The notes under the pieces are model-generated. The model saw nothing but the letters and a program-made list of their open reading frames with translations. It had not been told where the DNA came from and did not search any database. The translations under genes were made by a program, and so were the position numbers. From positions 18,828,501-18,892,500 of the forward strand of contig JAWUZG010000029.1 in assembly GCA_036785705.1 (NCBI GenBank): a DNA stretch of 64,000 nt, written 5' to 3'. Position 1 is the first letter of the stretch; each line of letters starts with the position of its first letter. Source of the DNA: Acanthornis magna. Taxonomy: Eukaryota > Chordata > Aves > Passeriformes > Acanthizidae. Positions 27,789 through 35,429 of this stretch are shown here, piece by piece.

Positions 27789-30700
27789 CACATGTATATA
27801 TCCACACAGATATACATAGATATATATATCACAGTAGAGAAAATAAGCATTTATTAGAAAATACCAAAATACAAAACAAAATCATGAGGTACTTTCCCTT
27901 TGATTTCCATCATTGCAAGAAGCAAACTGCCAAGCTGTAATCACTGATAGCATTCATAATGAAATCTATTACAAATTTCAGGTATAGCTGATTATCTCCT
28001 AAAGAAAATGTCATGTTAAAAATTAAAGTGGTTTGTTCCACTGCAAGAAAACACATCATTTTTTGTTGCAAAATGCAGCAACTGAATTTTCTGACTAGAA
28101 CACAACATTTCCTCTAAAAAATGTTCACAGAATCACAGAAGTATCCTGCTGGTATCATAATACCAGCCTATGTTCATGCTCATGAAGTCAGGGAAAATTT
28201 TTGTTTGTATTTGTTGGTTTTCTTTTAATCAAGCCACTTCAAAAGAGCCATAGTATTTGATATGAAACAAGATAAGTGCAGATTATCTTCTTTGTTTGCT
28301 TTATTATGCAAGTCATGGTTACCCATCATCCTGATAATGATTTTAATGATATTTTATGACTGATAATTTAGACTCAGTTTGGTTTGTTGTTCAATTTCTT
28401 TGGTGGGGTGAAGGGGAATGGGTTATTTTTTATTTTGGGAGCAGGGGAGAGAGGAAGTGGGGTGGGGGAAATAATTTTGAGTTTGATAATTATTACTGGC
28501 ATGGTTAGAAACAATCACAAATGCTCTGTTTAAACCTTTTGGATCATTCACCTCAAATTACTCGGATTCACCTAGTTTTTCAAGCAAAAGTGGGAAAAAA
28601 CCAAAGTTAGTCTCTCTGAATGTAACTTCTGTCTACCTCACTGAGTTCAGTTCAGGGGTAAGATTTTTAAAATCTGAAGACTTAAAACATTTCCTAATCT
28701 GGGAGTTAATCACTATAGCTAAAAGATCTGCTTTATTAATATTAAACACTTCAGTATTTAACCTAAAATATAGACTATTTGTATCTATAAATGCACAGAA
28801 AATAGTGAGATTGAGAAATTTTAAACAAATGCAATGAAGGACACAAAATTAGATTTTTTTTTAAAGTTGAAAAACAGAGAAAAACAGTTCTCAACTGACC
28901 TCTTTGTCTGGTGTTGAAATGCCTTCATCATTCTGATCTGTGAATGAAGTTGTCCTGATTCTGTTGCCAGTTGATGGAGAGGATTTGGAAGAGACCTACA
29001 GAGAGATCATATATATCAACAATACTATTAACTCCAGAACTAATTATTCTGTATCATAATTTACTTCAACAATTACTAACTACATCATCTCAGTAAAGCC
29101 TAGTCTAGATTTTTCTAAAGAAAACAACCATCTGTGACAAGTTCTACCCCACTACAAGGTCTCCAGAGCGGATTGTGTCAAGAATCAGCCACAAGAATAT
29201 GCAACAAAATAGGTTATTTTGATTATTTCTGACTATGGTCCTCTTTAGACCGTATTTAAAAAACAAGCCTCCTAATATTTTAGGAACATATTACAGTTGC
29301 TAAAGGTTCAAAAGTTTTGTGATTTGACAGGGATTCAAGCATTTACAAGTGAAATAGCATCTGATTAAGAACTTAGAAAATTAACAACAAAAAAATGACA
29401 CAAGAAGAAAATAAATGTTCAATTTATAACATTTATAAAATTACAACATTTATAAAATCATAAAATATAAACAATGAAAAAGGGCAGAAGAAATTGGTAC
29501 ATTTTTGATGTCAATATGTACTTGTTTTTCCTATCAGAATTAAACATGTATTCACCGAAATTTTACAACTTCATATAGACCGAGGTTCTACCAAGTCACA
29601 CCACTTCAACACAAACTACCTTGCCAGCCTCATAATTCAAACGTCAAATATAAAATTTCACTATAAATGTAATGAGTAGTAAAGTATCAACAAGCATATC
29701 TATACCAAAACCAAGTAATTAGCAAGATTAGATATTGCAAGAGGCTGGAAGGATTGCGGGCTCGAAACATTTCAGGTGTATGTGGGGGAAGGGGAAGGTC
29801 AGACCTTACTTTGTTGAGGTGATGCCCTGCTCCACACACTCCATCCCTCTGGACCTGTATCCCAGCCCTGCAGTGGCTGCCAGTCCCTGGCACATCAGAG
29901 GCAATGTGCCACACTCTGCCCCTGGAGCCCCAATCTAGGCCCAGAGTGGCCAGATGACCAGAAGTTCCAGATGGGAGAAGGGTTCAGGAAAGCTGAGAGG
30001 TACTTAACCCAGGATATAAGGCAAGCACATACATGTCTTGACACTACCTCCTCTTGAAATTTCTATCAGCTGAACACTGCTGGAACCAGGCATGGTAGCT
30101 ATATTCATTCTTTTCTATATCAAAATTATTCTAAAATCAGTCATAGTTACAGGTCTGACAACATAGACCAATGTCCCAATCTGAAAATACTACTCAAAAG
30201 TCAAACAGCTTACCTAGTACCAAATAGCTATTCACCATGCAAACTTTATGTACTGCTGAAAAAAATCGTACCACAAGTATTCATATGCTTTGTAAAAAAA
30301 CCTATTTATTCATGCTGGCAGCCTACTCTCCTTTTATTCCTACCCCCTAATCTAATGCCAGGGTTTTAAATCTCTTTTGGAAATCAATTTCCTTCTGTAT
30401 GATGAGGGCCAGAAACATTCATGGACACTTTGTCACTGTTCAGAAGCAGTATGAACATATCTTCACCCTGCTCTTAATGGTTCTACAGTTCTCACTGCTA
30501 CATTCAGACTTCTTGTCAATTTACAGTCATTTCAGTGGCACTAAGCACAAATGTTCATTGATCTCATGCAAAACCAGAAAGAGCTGAAACAGGATGGTAG
30601 AGTTAAATTGGAAGGGATCAACCACCTGACCAGATCAGGGCTGACTAAAAGCAAAGCTTTAAGGACACCGTGCAAATGGACACTTTCCTCAGCACTGACA

Positions 30701-33700
30701 GGCTTGGGTGGGGAAAGCATCGACCGCCTCTCCTAGAAGCCTTTTCCAGGTTTTGGCCACCCTCTGGGTCATGAAATGTTTCCTCATGTCAAGACTAAAT
30801 TTCCCCTGATGGGCGCAACTTTGAGCCATTCCCCATGTGTCCTGCACTGGGAGAGAAAGAAGAGCTCAGCACCTCCCTCTCCACTTCCCCTCCTCAGGAA
30901 GCTGTAGGGAGCAGTGAGGTCACCCCTCAGCCTCCTCCTCTCCAAACCAGACAAGCCCAGTGCCCTCAGCCACTCCTCAGAGCACATTCCTGCCAGCCCC
31001 TTGCCCTGCTTTGGTGCCCTTCTCAGGACACGGTCAAGTACCTTCCCATCCTTTTTAAATGGTGGGGCCCAGAACTGCACACAGCACTCGAGCTGAGGCT
31101 GGGCCAGTGCTGAATTCAGTGGGATAATCACCTCTCTCAGCTGGCTGGTGATGCTGTGTTTGATGCACCCCAGGATGAGGTTTGCTCTCCTGGCTGCCAG
31201 GGCATGCACACTGCTGATCCCATTGAACTTTCTGCCAAGCAGCACTCCCAGACCCCATTCTGCAGGGCTGCTCTCCAGCCACTCCTCTCCCAGTTTAGTC
31301 TCATGTCTGGAATTACTCCATCCCAGGTGCAGAATCCAGCATTTGGTTGGTCTTGCTCAGTTTCATGTCATTGGTGATTGCTCAATACTCTAGTCAATCC
31401 AGATCCCTCTGCAAGGCAAAGCCTCTTGTCCCATGGGAGAGTCAGCAGCACTTCCCAGTTTAGTATCATAACCAAACTATTTGTGCATTCAACTGCAGCC
31501 TCCAGATCATTGATAACAAGACTGAACAGAACTGCCTCTAGAACTGAGCCCTGAGGAACACTGCTGGCTGGTCACCAACTACATGTTGCCTTGCTCCCTG
31601 CAACAATTTGAGCCCTGCTGTTCAACCAATTCTTCACCCAGTGCACTGCATACCTGCTCATCCCACTGTTGGACAACTTGTCTGGAAGAATGCTGGGAAG
31701 AACAGTACCAAAAGCCTTTATAAAACTACAGCAGAAAAACTACATCCACCACCCTCCGTTCATCTACCAGACAGGTGAACTTACTGCAAAAGGTAATTTT
31801 ATCAGTTAAACAGGATTCTCCCCTTGTGAACCCATATTGACTGTGTCTGATGATTGCACTGTTCTTTAAGTGTCTTTCAATAGCATCTAGTATGATCTTA
31901 ATAATTTTTCCAGGTCCGGAGGTTAACTCTGTAGTTTCCTGGATATTCCCTCATGCCCTTCTTGTAACCTGGAATAATACTGGCTAGCTCCCAGTCAGCA
32001 ATTACCTCCCCAGATGTCCAAGATTATTGAGAAGGGTCCCACCATAATGCCTGCTAGCTCCTTTCATACCCTAGAATGAATCCCATAGGCCCCGTGAACT
32101 TACGAACATTCAACCAACACAACTTATCCCTTAAAATGGAAAGTCAATGCTCCTGCAGTCATGGTCCTCTGACTCAGGACAAGGCAGCCCAAGGTCTGTC
32201 AATACTATTAAAGACTGAGACAAAGAAAGACCGTCTCAATTTTTTCTTCATCCCTATTTGTCAGGTGACAATCTTGGACAAGTATCAGTCCAAGACACCT
32301 GTAACTGCAATAGCTTTTTTTCCTCCCTGTTAGCAGTCAGAAAGAGATGGGTTCCACAGACTGTGAGGGGCAGGTATTCTCAATCTGACCGATGGCATCA
32401 GTTAGCTAACCATTCATATCAAAGAGGAAGGCCTACAAACACCTCCTCAGAAAGTGTTACACTTGAGAAATTTTACCTCCAGATTTACACCAGTTTTAAG
32501 TTAGTAAATTTTGTCTTGGACACTACAAACCAGAGCACAATTGTGAAATTCTAGGTCTCAAAGTAGGGGTATGAGTGGAGCACAGAAGGTATAGAGCATA
32601 GTGAGTGAAGCCTCTCTACAAGAGGGTATAGTAAAGAAAAGAGCTAGGAAAATTTGGTCTGGAAATGTTTTGACAGGAAGTAATGCATTTTTAGGAACTG
32701 AATTACTAAAAGCAAAGGAGCAAACGCATATCCCACACCTTTTGCAAGACTACAGTACATTTTATAAGCCTCAAAACCTCACTTCCTCCTCCTTCACAGA
32801 ATCTATTTTCAAATGAGATATGTGAAGTGAGAAAAAATATCTACTTCTAAGATCAAATATAACTATTTCCCCCTAGTGTTACTTGAGAAGTAAGAAATAT
32901 TGCAAGACAATTATTTTACATTAAAATAAAAATATGTTGTAATTTTTTGCTTCTGCCTTTCCATTTATGTCAACCCTTGAGTTACATTATCTGCTCTGTC
33001 CACAGTACAGTAGACTAGATGTACAGACTAGGTATAATTTATCGTAAGTTCTCGTATCAGGTTTCAGGGTATTTATCAATGTTAATTTTTCAAGAGCCAG
33101 ATAAAGACTGAAGTATATTACACCGTTAGGCGCACATATGCACTGAGACCCATGCTTATTCAGTAGGATGATTTTCAGAAAGTACCAACTCCTGAACACA
33201 TGCACTGAGTAGCCTGAAATAAGTGGATTACTGTGTGCAAGGTATCATAATGTGTGCTGCTTATTGAAAACAGTCAACTCTGCAGCTCAATCTCTTTCCA
33301 CTGTACTGAAAGTTCACCACATATATAGCAATCAAGACAGCACTCTAAACTGCGACTAAGGAAAATATCCTTCACTAACTAGAGAAGGCACAAAATTAAT
33401 AACTATGGAAGGCCTCAAAGTAAGACTGAACAAGCAACATAAAACTTAGCATAAATAGATCCATTTCCAAAAATCTTAGCTCTATTTCACAAATGGGTGA
33501 TTCAAAGAATACAACATAACTGACTGTCAGCAGTTTTAAAACCATGGTCTAATACTGGGATTGCGCAGTGCCAAATCTCCCAGTGGTTCAAATGACACTC
33601 AGATCAAGCCCGGGCAACTTATCACCTATTTGTCAAATTAACTAAATTACCTGCCTGTAGCTTAACATTTACAGGATTCAGAGTTTGTAACAGCTTCATA

Positions 33701-34752
33701 TTTTTAGATTACAAGGTGCAAAGGATACTTAACCTTGAAATGAGACACAGGCAGACGTTATCAGTAGACTTTGCCAATAGGAAGTCCGCTTGCTGAAGTC
33801 TTTCTACCCAAAATTTGCTAAGAGAGAATTTATTCTGCTTGGACACAAGCATGAAAATACCACAACGTGTTTTTGGCCACTGTCACTTAGAGAGATACCC
33901 TGGACCCATGTCATATCTAGTGTGTATTATTATCACTTAAAAAACAGGCATTTATAGAACCCAACATTTATAGTAATTTAGCAAAAGTACATAAAAGAGA
34001 AAAACGGCCAACTAAATCACGACTAGAACAAATAAATAAACACCTTGTTCTCAGATTTATACTATATTCTCAATTCTTCTACAGTTAGAAAAAAAAGCAA
34101 GAATAAGGTTGAGGTAAGCAAACCAGCTCTCTAAAACATGGAAACAGAAGGGACTTACAGAACTGAAAAAACAAACATAAAACGAGAGAAAAGAATAACT
34201 AGGGATCTCTATGCTGGATTGTTATTCAGTGCACGTCAAATCACTTTAAATGCTAAAGAAGAAACTTATTTCTGTTTCATTCTGTTTGATGTTCAAGCAA
34301 GAGATGGTTTTTACATTCCTCCACAACACCGCCTTCGTAAAGTGGCCAAAACGAAGCACGGTCTCTGGCAGGAGGCGGATCGGTAGCAATAAACTTAGAC
34401 GTCAAAGTTCTAGCGAAGCCGCCCCGCGCTGACAACGACCCGGGGCGCGACGCCCGCCAGCCAACTGACCCCAGATTTCTCGGTCGGCTAGGCCTGCGCG
34501 GCGCGACCCTCCCGCGGCCGCGGCAGCGGGGTCGGTCCGACCGGCCCGCGGGACGCCAAGGCCTCCCCGGGCAAGGCACAGCCCTGCCCCGGCGGGTGTA
34601 AGGCCGTGACAAGCGCACACAACGGCTCGGCGGACACGTCTCCCAGGGGCCCCTCCCCGCCGCACCTGCGGCCGGAGAGAGCCCGCACGTTCCCCCGCTC
34701 CGCGCGGCGGCACCTGCTCCTCGCTGATCTTCTGCTTCAGCTTCTTGAACAT
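1123..34752 (-). CDS. GOLGA4: GOLGA4 (golgin-245/p230), 5' part, eight coding exons
   Basis: Golgin A4 is a long coiled-coil protein of the trans-Golgi network. Its C-terminal GRIP domain binds ARL1 and it tethers incoming endosome-derived vesicles; the N-terminal part in this window is the vesicle-capturing end. Coding exons, in transcript order: 34752-34714, 28995-28900, 9540-9475, 8369-8055, 5111-5064, 4642-4586, 1857-1759 and 1261-1123. All have AG acceptors and GT donors. All internal junctions are phase 0, and the last exon leaves one base over. The start [13 protein letters not shown], the serine-rich [18 protein letters not shown] region, [17 protein letters not shown] and [13 protein letters not shown] match the vertebrate family from memory. 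There is no frameshift or internal stop, so it looks functional. The central coiled coil and the GRIP domain lie beyond the left edge. Transcription most likely starts in the CpG island at 34.4-35.3 kb. Confidence 0.96.
1759..1857 (-). CDS. GOLGA4: GOLGA4 seventh visible coding exon
   Basis: This 99-nt exon (33 codons) has acceptor TTCTCAG|GAG and donor CAG|GTAAAA. It starts [20 protein letters not shown] and ends SVLQTQ, a heptad-rich coiled coil nearly identical to the mammalian protein. Confidence 0.96.
1858..4585 (-). other. GOLGA4 intron with a GC-richer insert
   Basis: Intron of 2.7 kb. It is plain AT-rich sequence except for a block near 3,300-3,930 that differs in base composition and may be an old LTR (separate entry). 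Confidence 0.8.
3311..3928 (+). repeat. possible old solo LTR
   Basis: A GC-richer block in an AT-rich intron. It has AATAAA about 45 bp before its right end, followed by ATGGCTTCAGCTTCA. The polyadenylation-site layout resembles that of the LTR at 23216-23611. With ends TG and CA, the flanking hexamers are ACATGG (3305-3310) and ATATGG (3929-3934), one mismatch. No internal retroviral sequence is seen. The termini lack the usual TGTTG/CAACA symmetry, so the boundaries are uncertain. Confidence 0.35.
4586..4642 (-). CDS. GOLGA4: GOLGA4 sixth visible coding exon
   Basis: This 57-nt exon encodes [19 protein letters not shown], matching human [19 protein letters not shown]. The acceptor lies in CTTAAGAG, with two AG dinucleotides in tandem; the phase-0 choice starts at 4642. 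The donor is GAG|GTAATT. Confidence 0.95.
4934..4975. repeat. (CA)n microsatellite
   Basis: Interrupted CA dinucleotide run in the short intron between the fifth and sixth visible GOLGA4 exons. Confidence 0.95.
5064..5111 (-). CDS. GOLGA4: GOLGA4 fifth visible coding exon
   Basis: This 48-nt exon encodes [16 protein letters not shown], matching human [16 protein letters not shown]. The acceptor is TTTTAG|CTG and the donor CAG|GTAAGC, phase 0 at both ends. It is part of the N-terminal coiled coil. Confidence 0.96.
5112..8054 (-). other. GOLGA4 intron carrying an LTR
   Basis: Intron of 2.9 kb. It is AT-rich apart from the solo LTR at 6344-7289 and an A-rich stretch near 7500-7535. No other feature was recognised. 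Confidence 0.8.
6344..7289 (+). mobile_element. solo LTR, family 1, with 5-bp target duplication
   Basis: Boundaries are set by the 5-bp duplication CCTGC (6339-6343 and 7290-7294) and by the ends TGTTGGAGG and AAGACA. The 946-bp LTR has a GC-rich centre, a T-rich block (7060-7112), and a 3' part running from the TTTGCCTGAGAGCCC segment through AATAATTCGGAGGGAAGGGG to CCTGTCTTTCA. That 3' part recurs in the LTRs at 18429-19159 and 40914-41808. A 5-bp duplication fits ERVL-like (class III) elements, which is an inference. There is no internal region or coding sequence; open frames over the GC-rich part are spurious. Confidence 0.88.
8055..8369 (-). CDS. GOLGA4: GOLGA4 fourth visible coding exon, serine-repeat region
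   Basis: This 315-nt exon (105 codons) has acceptor TTTTTGCAG|CAA and donor GAG|GTAAGC. It starts [18 protein letters not shown]. Next come four imperfect repeats of the ESLFRSP / ETLFHSSS / ESLVRSSS / DSLNRLD type, then an acidic segment (DIESETEE), then the start of the coiled coil ([19 protein letters not shown]). It is the best-conserved exon in the window and fixes the gene identity. The SxxSL repeats look like phosphorylation sites (inference). Confidence 0.97.
8370..9474 (-). other. GOLGA4 intron, no feature recognised
   Basis: Intron of 1.1 kb between the third and fourth visible exons. It is AT-rich with no repeat family that I recognise. Confidence 0.75.
9475..9540 (-). CDS. GOLGA4: GOLGA4 third visible coding exon (probably alternative)
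   Basis: This 66-nt exon (22 codons) has acceptor CCTATAG|AAC and donor CAG|GTATGT, phase 0 at both ends. It begins [18 protein letters not shown] and ends VSPQ. It corresponds in position and length to the 22-residue segment of human GOLGA4 that some isoforms lack. Because it is phase 0/0, skipping it keeps the frame. Sequence conservation is weak, so the match rests on position, length, splice sites and the terminal PQ. Confidence 0.85.
10123..10171. repeat. (CAA)n microsatellite
   Basis: CAA trinucleotide run, followed by a GT/T-rich tract at 10190-10245, just before the CR1 copy. Confidence 0.95.
10315..11691 (+). mobile_element. CR1 LINE, 5'-truncated, degraded
   Basis: Translation around 10320-10790 gives reverse-transcriptase blocks typical of CR1: [42 protein letters not shown] and [20 protein letters not shown]. 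Further on come CR1 C-terminal pieces in broken frames. In motif A the usual FD is FN, and the YADD-type motif is lost after the INALNAG stretch, so the enzyme is dead. The 3' end is the CR1-type tail ATTCTATGATT (11681-11691). Several frameshifts indicate an old copy. Confidence 0.93.
12486..12687 (+). mobile_element. CR1 LINE 3' end fragment
   Basis: About 200 bp of the CR1 3' terminus. It contains the conserved TGGGCATTGGACTGAGTTGC stretch, GGTTGGACTTGATGACCTC and the tail ATTCTGTGATTCTGTGA. It is close to the 3' end of the copy finishing at 20744, so probably the same subfamily. Confidence 0.92.
17115..17222. repeat. TA/TG microsatellite
   Basis: About 110 bp of alternating TATA and TGTG units; low complexity, intronic. 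Confidence 0.93.
18429..19159 (+). mobile_element. solo LTR, family 1 variant, with 5-bp target duplication
   Basis: A 731-bp LTR with ends TGTCCCAGG and AAGACA, flanked by GACAG on both sides (18424-18428 and 19160-19164). The last ~150 bp match the LTR at 6344-7289 (AATAATTCGGAGGGGAAGGG, CACCTTCCTTAGCA), but the 5' part differs, so it is a related subfamily. It carries an internal tandem duplication of about 71 bp. It directly abuts the CR1 copy that follows, so it may have inserted into or beside it. Confidence 0.9.
18533..18674 (+). repeat. tandem duplication inside the LTR (period ~71 bp)
   Basis: CAGCCCTGATAACACC begins at 18533 and again at 18604. In each unit a run containing ATCTCTGCTAA and GGCATCAAGGTCT or GCCATCAAGGTCT follows. 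It looks like the U3 repeats of retroviral LTRs. Confidence 0.85.
19165..20744 (+). mobile_element. CR1 LINE with internal deletion
   Basis: The copy starts near GACAGGGAGCAGACTAGACC and runs to the tail TTAATTCTGTGATCCTATGA. It contains the RT region in pieces ([14 protein letters not shown]). Near 19,858 the sequence jumps from the PQGS block straight to [19 protein letters not shown], losing the segment with the FADD catalytic motif. The C-terminal part is well preserved ([56 protein letters not shown]). The copy is inactive. Confidence 0.94.
21630..22480 (+). mobile_element. CR1 LINE 3' fragment, second subfamily
   Basis: It includes CR1 C-terminal and 3' UTR sequence (CTGGAGAGCAGCTTTGCAG, GGTTGGACTACATGATCTCC) ending near GACTCTGTGATAC. 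It differs from the 19165-20744 copy in its 3' UTR, so it is another subfamily. The reading frame is broken many times. Confidence 0.9.
22481..23209. other. unassigned, possibly old repeat
   Basis: GC-richer than the surrounding intron, with one AATAAA (22663-22668). It sits between a CR1 and an LTR. I could not place boundaries or a family; a decayed transposable element is likely. Confidence 0.4.
23216..23611 (+). mobile_element. solo LTR, family 2, with 6-bp target duplication
   Basis: A 396-bp LTR with terminal inverted TGTTG and CAACA, flanked by ATGAGG on both sides (23210-23215 and 23612-23617). A TATATAAG box (23525-23532) and AATAAA (23549-23554) give the plus orientation. A 6-bp duplication fits ERVK-like (class II) elements. 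There is no internal region, so it is the product of LTR-LTR recombination. Confidence 0.92.
24193..24280 (+). repeat. 88-bp direct repeat, copy 1
   Basis: The segment starts TGTAGTATGTTAACAC and ends GAGAGAGGGAAGA. It recurs at 25407-25494 with five substitutions and no gap. Here it continues to GAGACTACA, which makes TGTAGT/ACTACA inverted ends. The family is not recognised. Confidence 0.85.
25407..25494 (+). repeat. 88-bp direct repeat, copy 2
   Basis: Second copy of the segment at 24193-24280, same orientation, 1.2 kb apart, both in the large GOLGA4 intron. Confidence 0.85.
27710..27826. repeat. CA/TA microsatellite
   Basis: Mixed ACAT, CA and TATA units; low complexity. Confidence 0.92.
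28128..28160 (-). mobile_element. possible CR1 3'-end remnant
   Basis: The minus strand reads CTTCTGTGATTCTGTGA, the CR1 tail pattern. Only about 30 bp can be recognised. Confidence 0.35.
28900..28995 (-). CDS. GOLGA4: GOLGA4 second visible coding exon
   Basis: This 96-nt exon (32 codons) has acceptor TCTGTAG|GTC and donor GAG|GTCAGT, phase 0 at both ends. It starts [20 protein letters not shown] and ends [10 protein letters not shown]. It matches the low-complexity Ser/Thr segment of mammalian GOLGA4 (SRTSSFTEQLDEGTPN). The region is disordered and probably phosphorylated. Confidence 0.93.
28996..34713 (-). other. GOLGA4 first visible intron (5.7 kb)
   Basis: Holds one minus-strand CR1 (30585-32275) and a GC-richer block at 29.73-30.1 kb with a TATA-like ACCCAGGATATAAGGC, probably an old repeat that I cannot name. 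The rest is AT-rich. A 33-nt exon for the QQLQQALAPAQ segment of human GOLGA4 would be expected here, and I did not find it. Confidence 0.75.
30585..32275 (-). mobile_element. CR1 LINE, minus strand, degraded
   Basis: The reverse strand carries CR1 C-terminal coding pieces ([54 protein letters not shown]). It also has an RT stretch near 31,850 (CAGTCAATATGGGTTCACAA) and, at the far end, the linker complementary to AAAGACTGAGACAAAGAAAG. The 3' end is near 30,590 (CTTCCAATTTAACTCTACCA). It lies antisense to CR1 copies elsewhere in the intron but in the same sense as GOLGA4. Confidence 0.92.
34714..34752 (-). CDS. GOLGA4: GOLGA4 first coding exon
   Basis: This exon encodes [13 protein letters not shown], the conserved golgin-245 N-terminus, which probably forms an amphipathic helix. 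The ATG has a strong Kozak context (GCCGCC before it). The donor CAG|GTGCCG follows codon 13 in phase 0. It lies inside a CpG island. In human GOLGA4 the protein continues QQLQQALAPAQ before the serine-rich part; those residues are not contiguous here. Confidence 0.95.
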
Positions 34753-34912
34753 GGCGGCGGGAGAGGGAAGGAGATCAGGATACGGTTTCCGTGCCGGCGG
34801 GTCAGGCGACGAGGGGCGCCCAGGGGACCCGATCCCCCCTCGCCCCGGTCCGCAGAGCCACGGCCGCCCCGCCCTCGGAACCCCTCCGCGGGCCACGGGC
34901 AGCGACGACCGC

Positions 34913-34924
34913 TGCGCCTGCGCA
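34913..34924. promoter_or_regulatory. NRF1-like site
   Basis: TGCGCCTGCGCA lies 160 bp upstream of the GOLGA4 start codon and is a near-consensus NRF1 palindrome. A related TGCGCACGCAGGCGCA occurs in the second island (57388-57403). Binding is inferred. Confidence 0.55.
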
Positions 34925-35358
34925 GCCAACGTGGAGCCGAGCGCTCTGGCCGGCACAGTGTGCGGCGAGGCACAAACTTCCTAACGCAATGCCCGGCGCA
35001 ACTCCTCCCACACCACAGGCGGAGGCGCAGCCCGGGCGGCCCGGGGCTCCAGGACCGCGGCGGGGCGGAGCTGCGCGGCGCTGCTTCGCCTCATTTGCTC
35101 CGTCTTTCTCGGCGGGCGCGGGAGGCCGTGCCGTGCTGGGAATGGAGCGGATGGAGGAGTGACCCGCTTCTGTCGGGAGGGAGAAAAAACGGAGCGGTGA
35201 AAGCCGCCGCCTCGCTGCTCCTTTCCGCCGCCGTAGCCGTGTGATTCCGTACCTTAAACTCCGCCACCGCGACTCTTGATTTGCCTGAATGCTGACCCTG
35301 AGGGTCTGTTAGCCCTCGCGTGAGTCCTCCTGAGTTGGTCAGCGACAGTGTCAAGGAC

Positions 35359-35429
35359 AAGCTTTCACAAGCCGAAGAATCGGGCAAGGTAACAGAAAAG
35401 GTGCTCGGTTCGTGGGCTTGTGAAAGCTT
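35359..35429. repeat. 15-bp perfect inverted repeat
   Basis: AAGCTTTCACAAGCC (35359-35373) and its exact reverse complement (35415-35429) are separated by 41 bp. They lie just right of the GOLGA4 island, and the plus-strand donor-like site lies in the loop. Confidence 0.9.

Larger units (their letters stand above)
9541..28899 (-). other. GOLGA4 large intron (19.4 kb), repeat-rich
   Basis: Intron between the second and third visible coding exons. It contains four plus-strand CR1 pieces, two solo LTRs with target duplications, three microsatellites and a pair of 88-bp direct repeats. No exon was recognised. The stretches 12.7-17.1, 17.3-18.4, 23.7-27.7 and 27.9-28.9 kb are otherwise plain AT-rich intron. 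Confidence 0.85.
34420..35260. promoter_or_regulatory. GOLGA4 CpG-island promoter
   Basis: An abrupt change from AT-rich DNA to dense GC/CpG, covering the first coding exon and its 5' side. A palindromic TGCGCCTGCGCA at 34913-34924 resembles the NRF1 consensus. No TATA box is obvious, as expected for a housekeeping promoter. The start of transcription cannot be fixed. Divergent transcription to the right is possible: a plus-strand donor-like CAAG|GTAACA lies at 35388/35389. Confidence 0.88.

Noticed and set aside
34402..35387. Several long open frames across the first CpG island
   Set aside because: GC-rich DNA has few stop codons, and none matches a family. The GOLGA4 first exon uses only 39 nt here.
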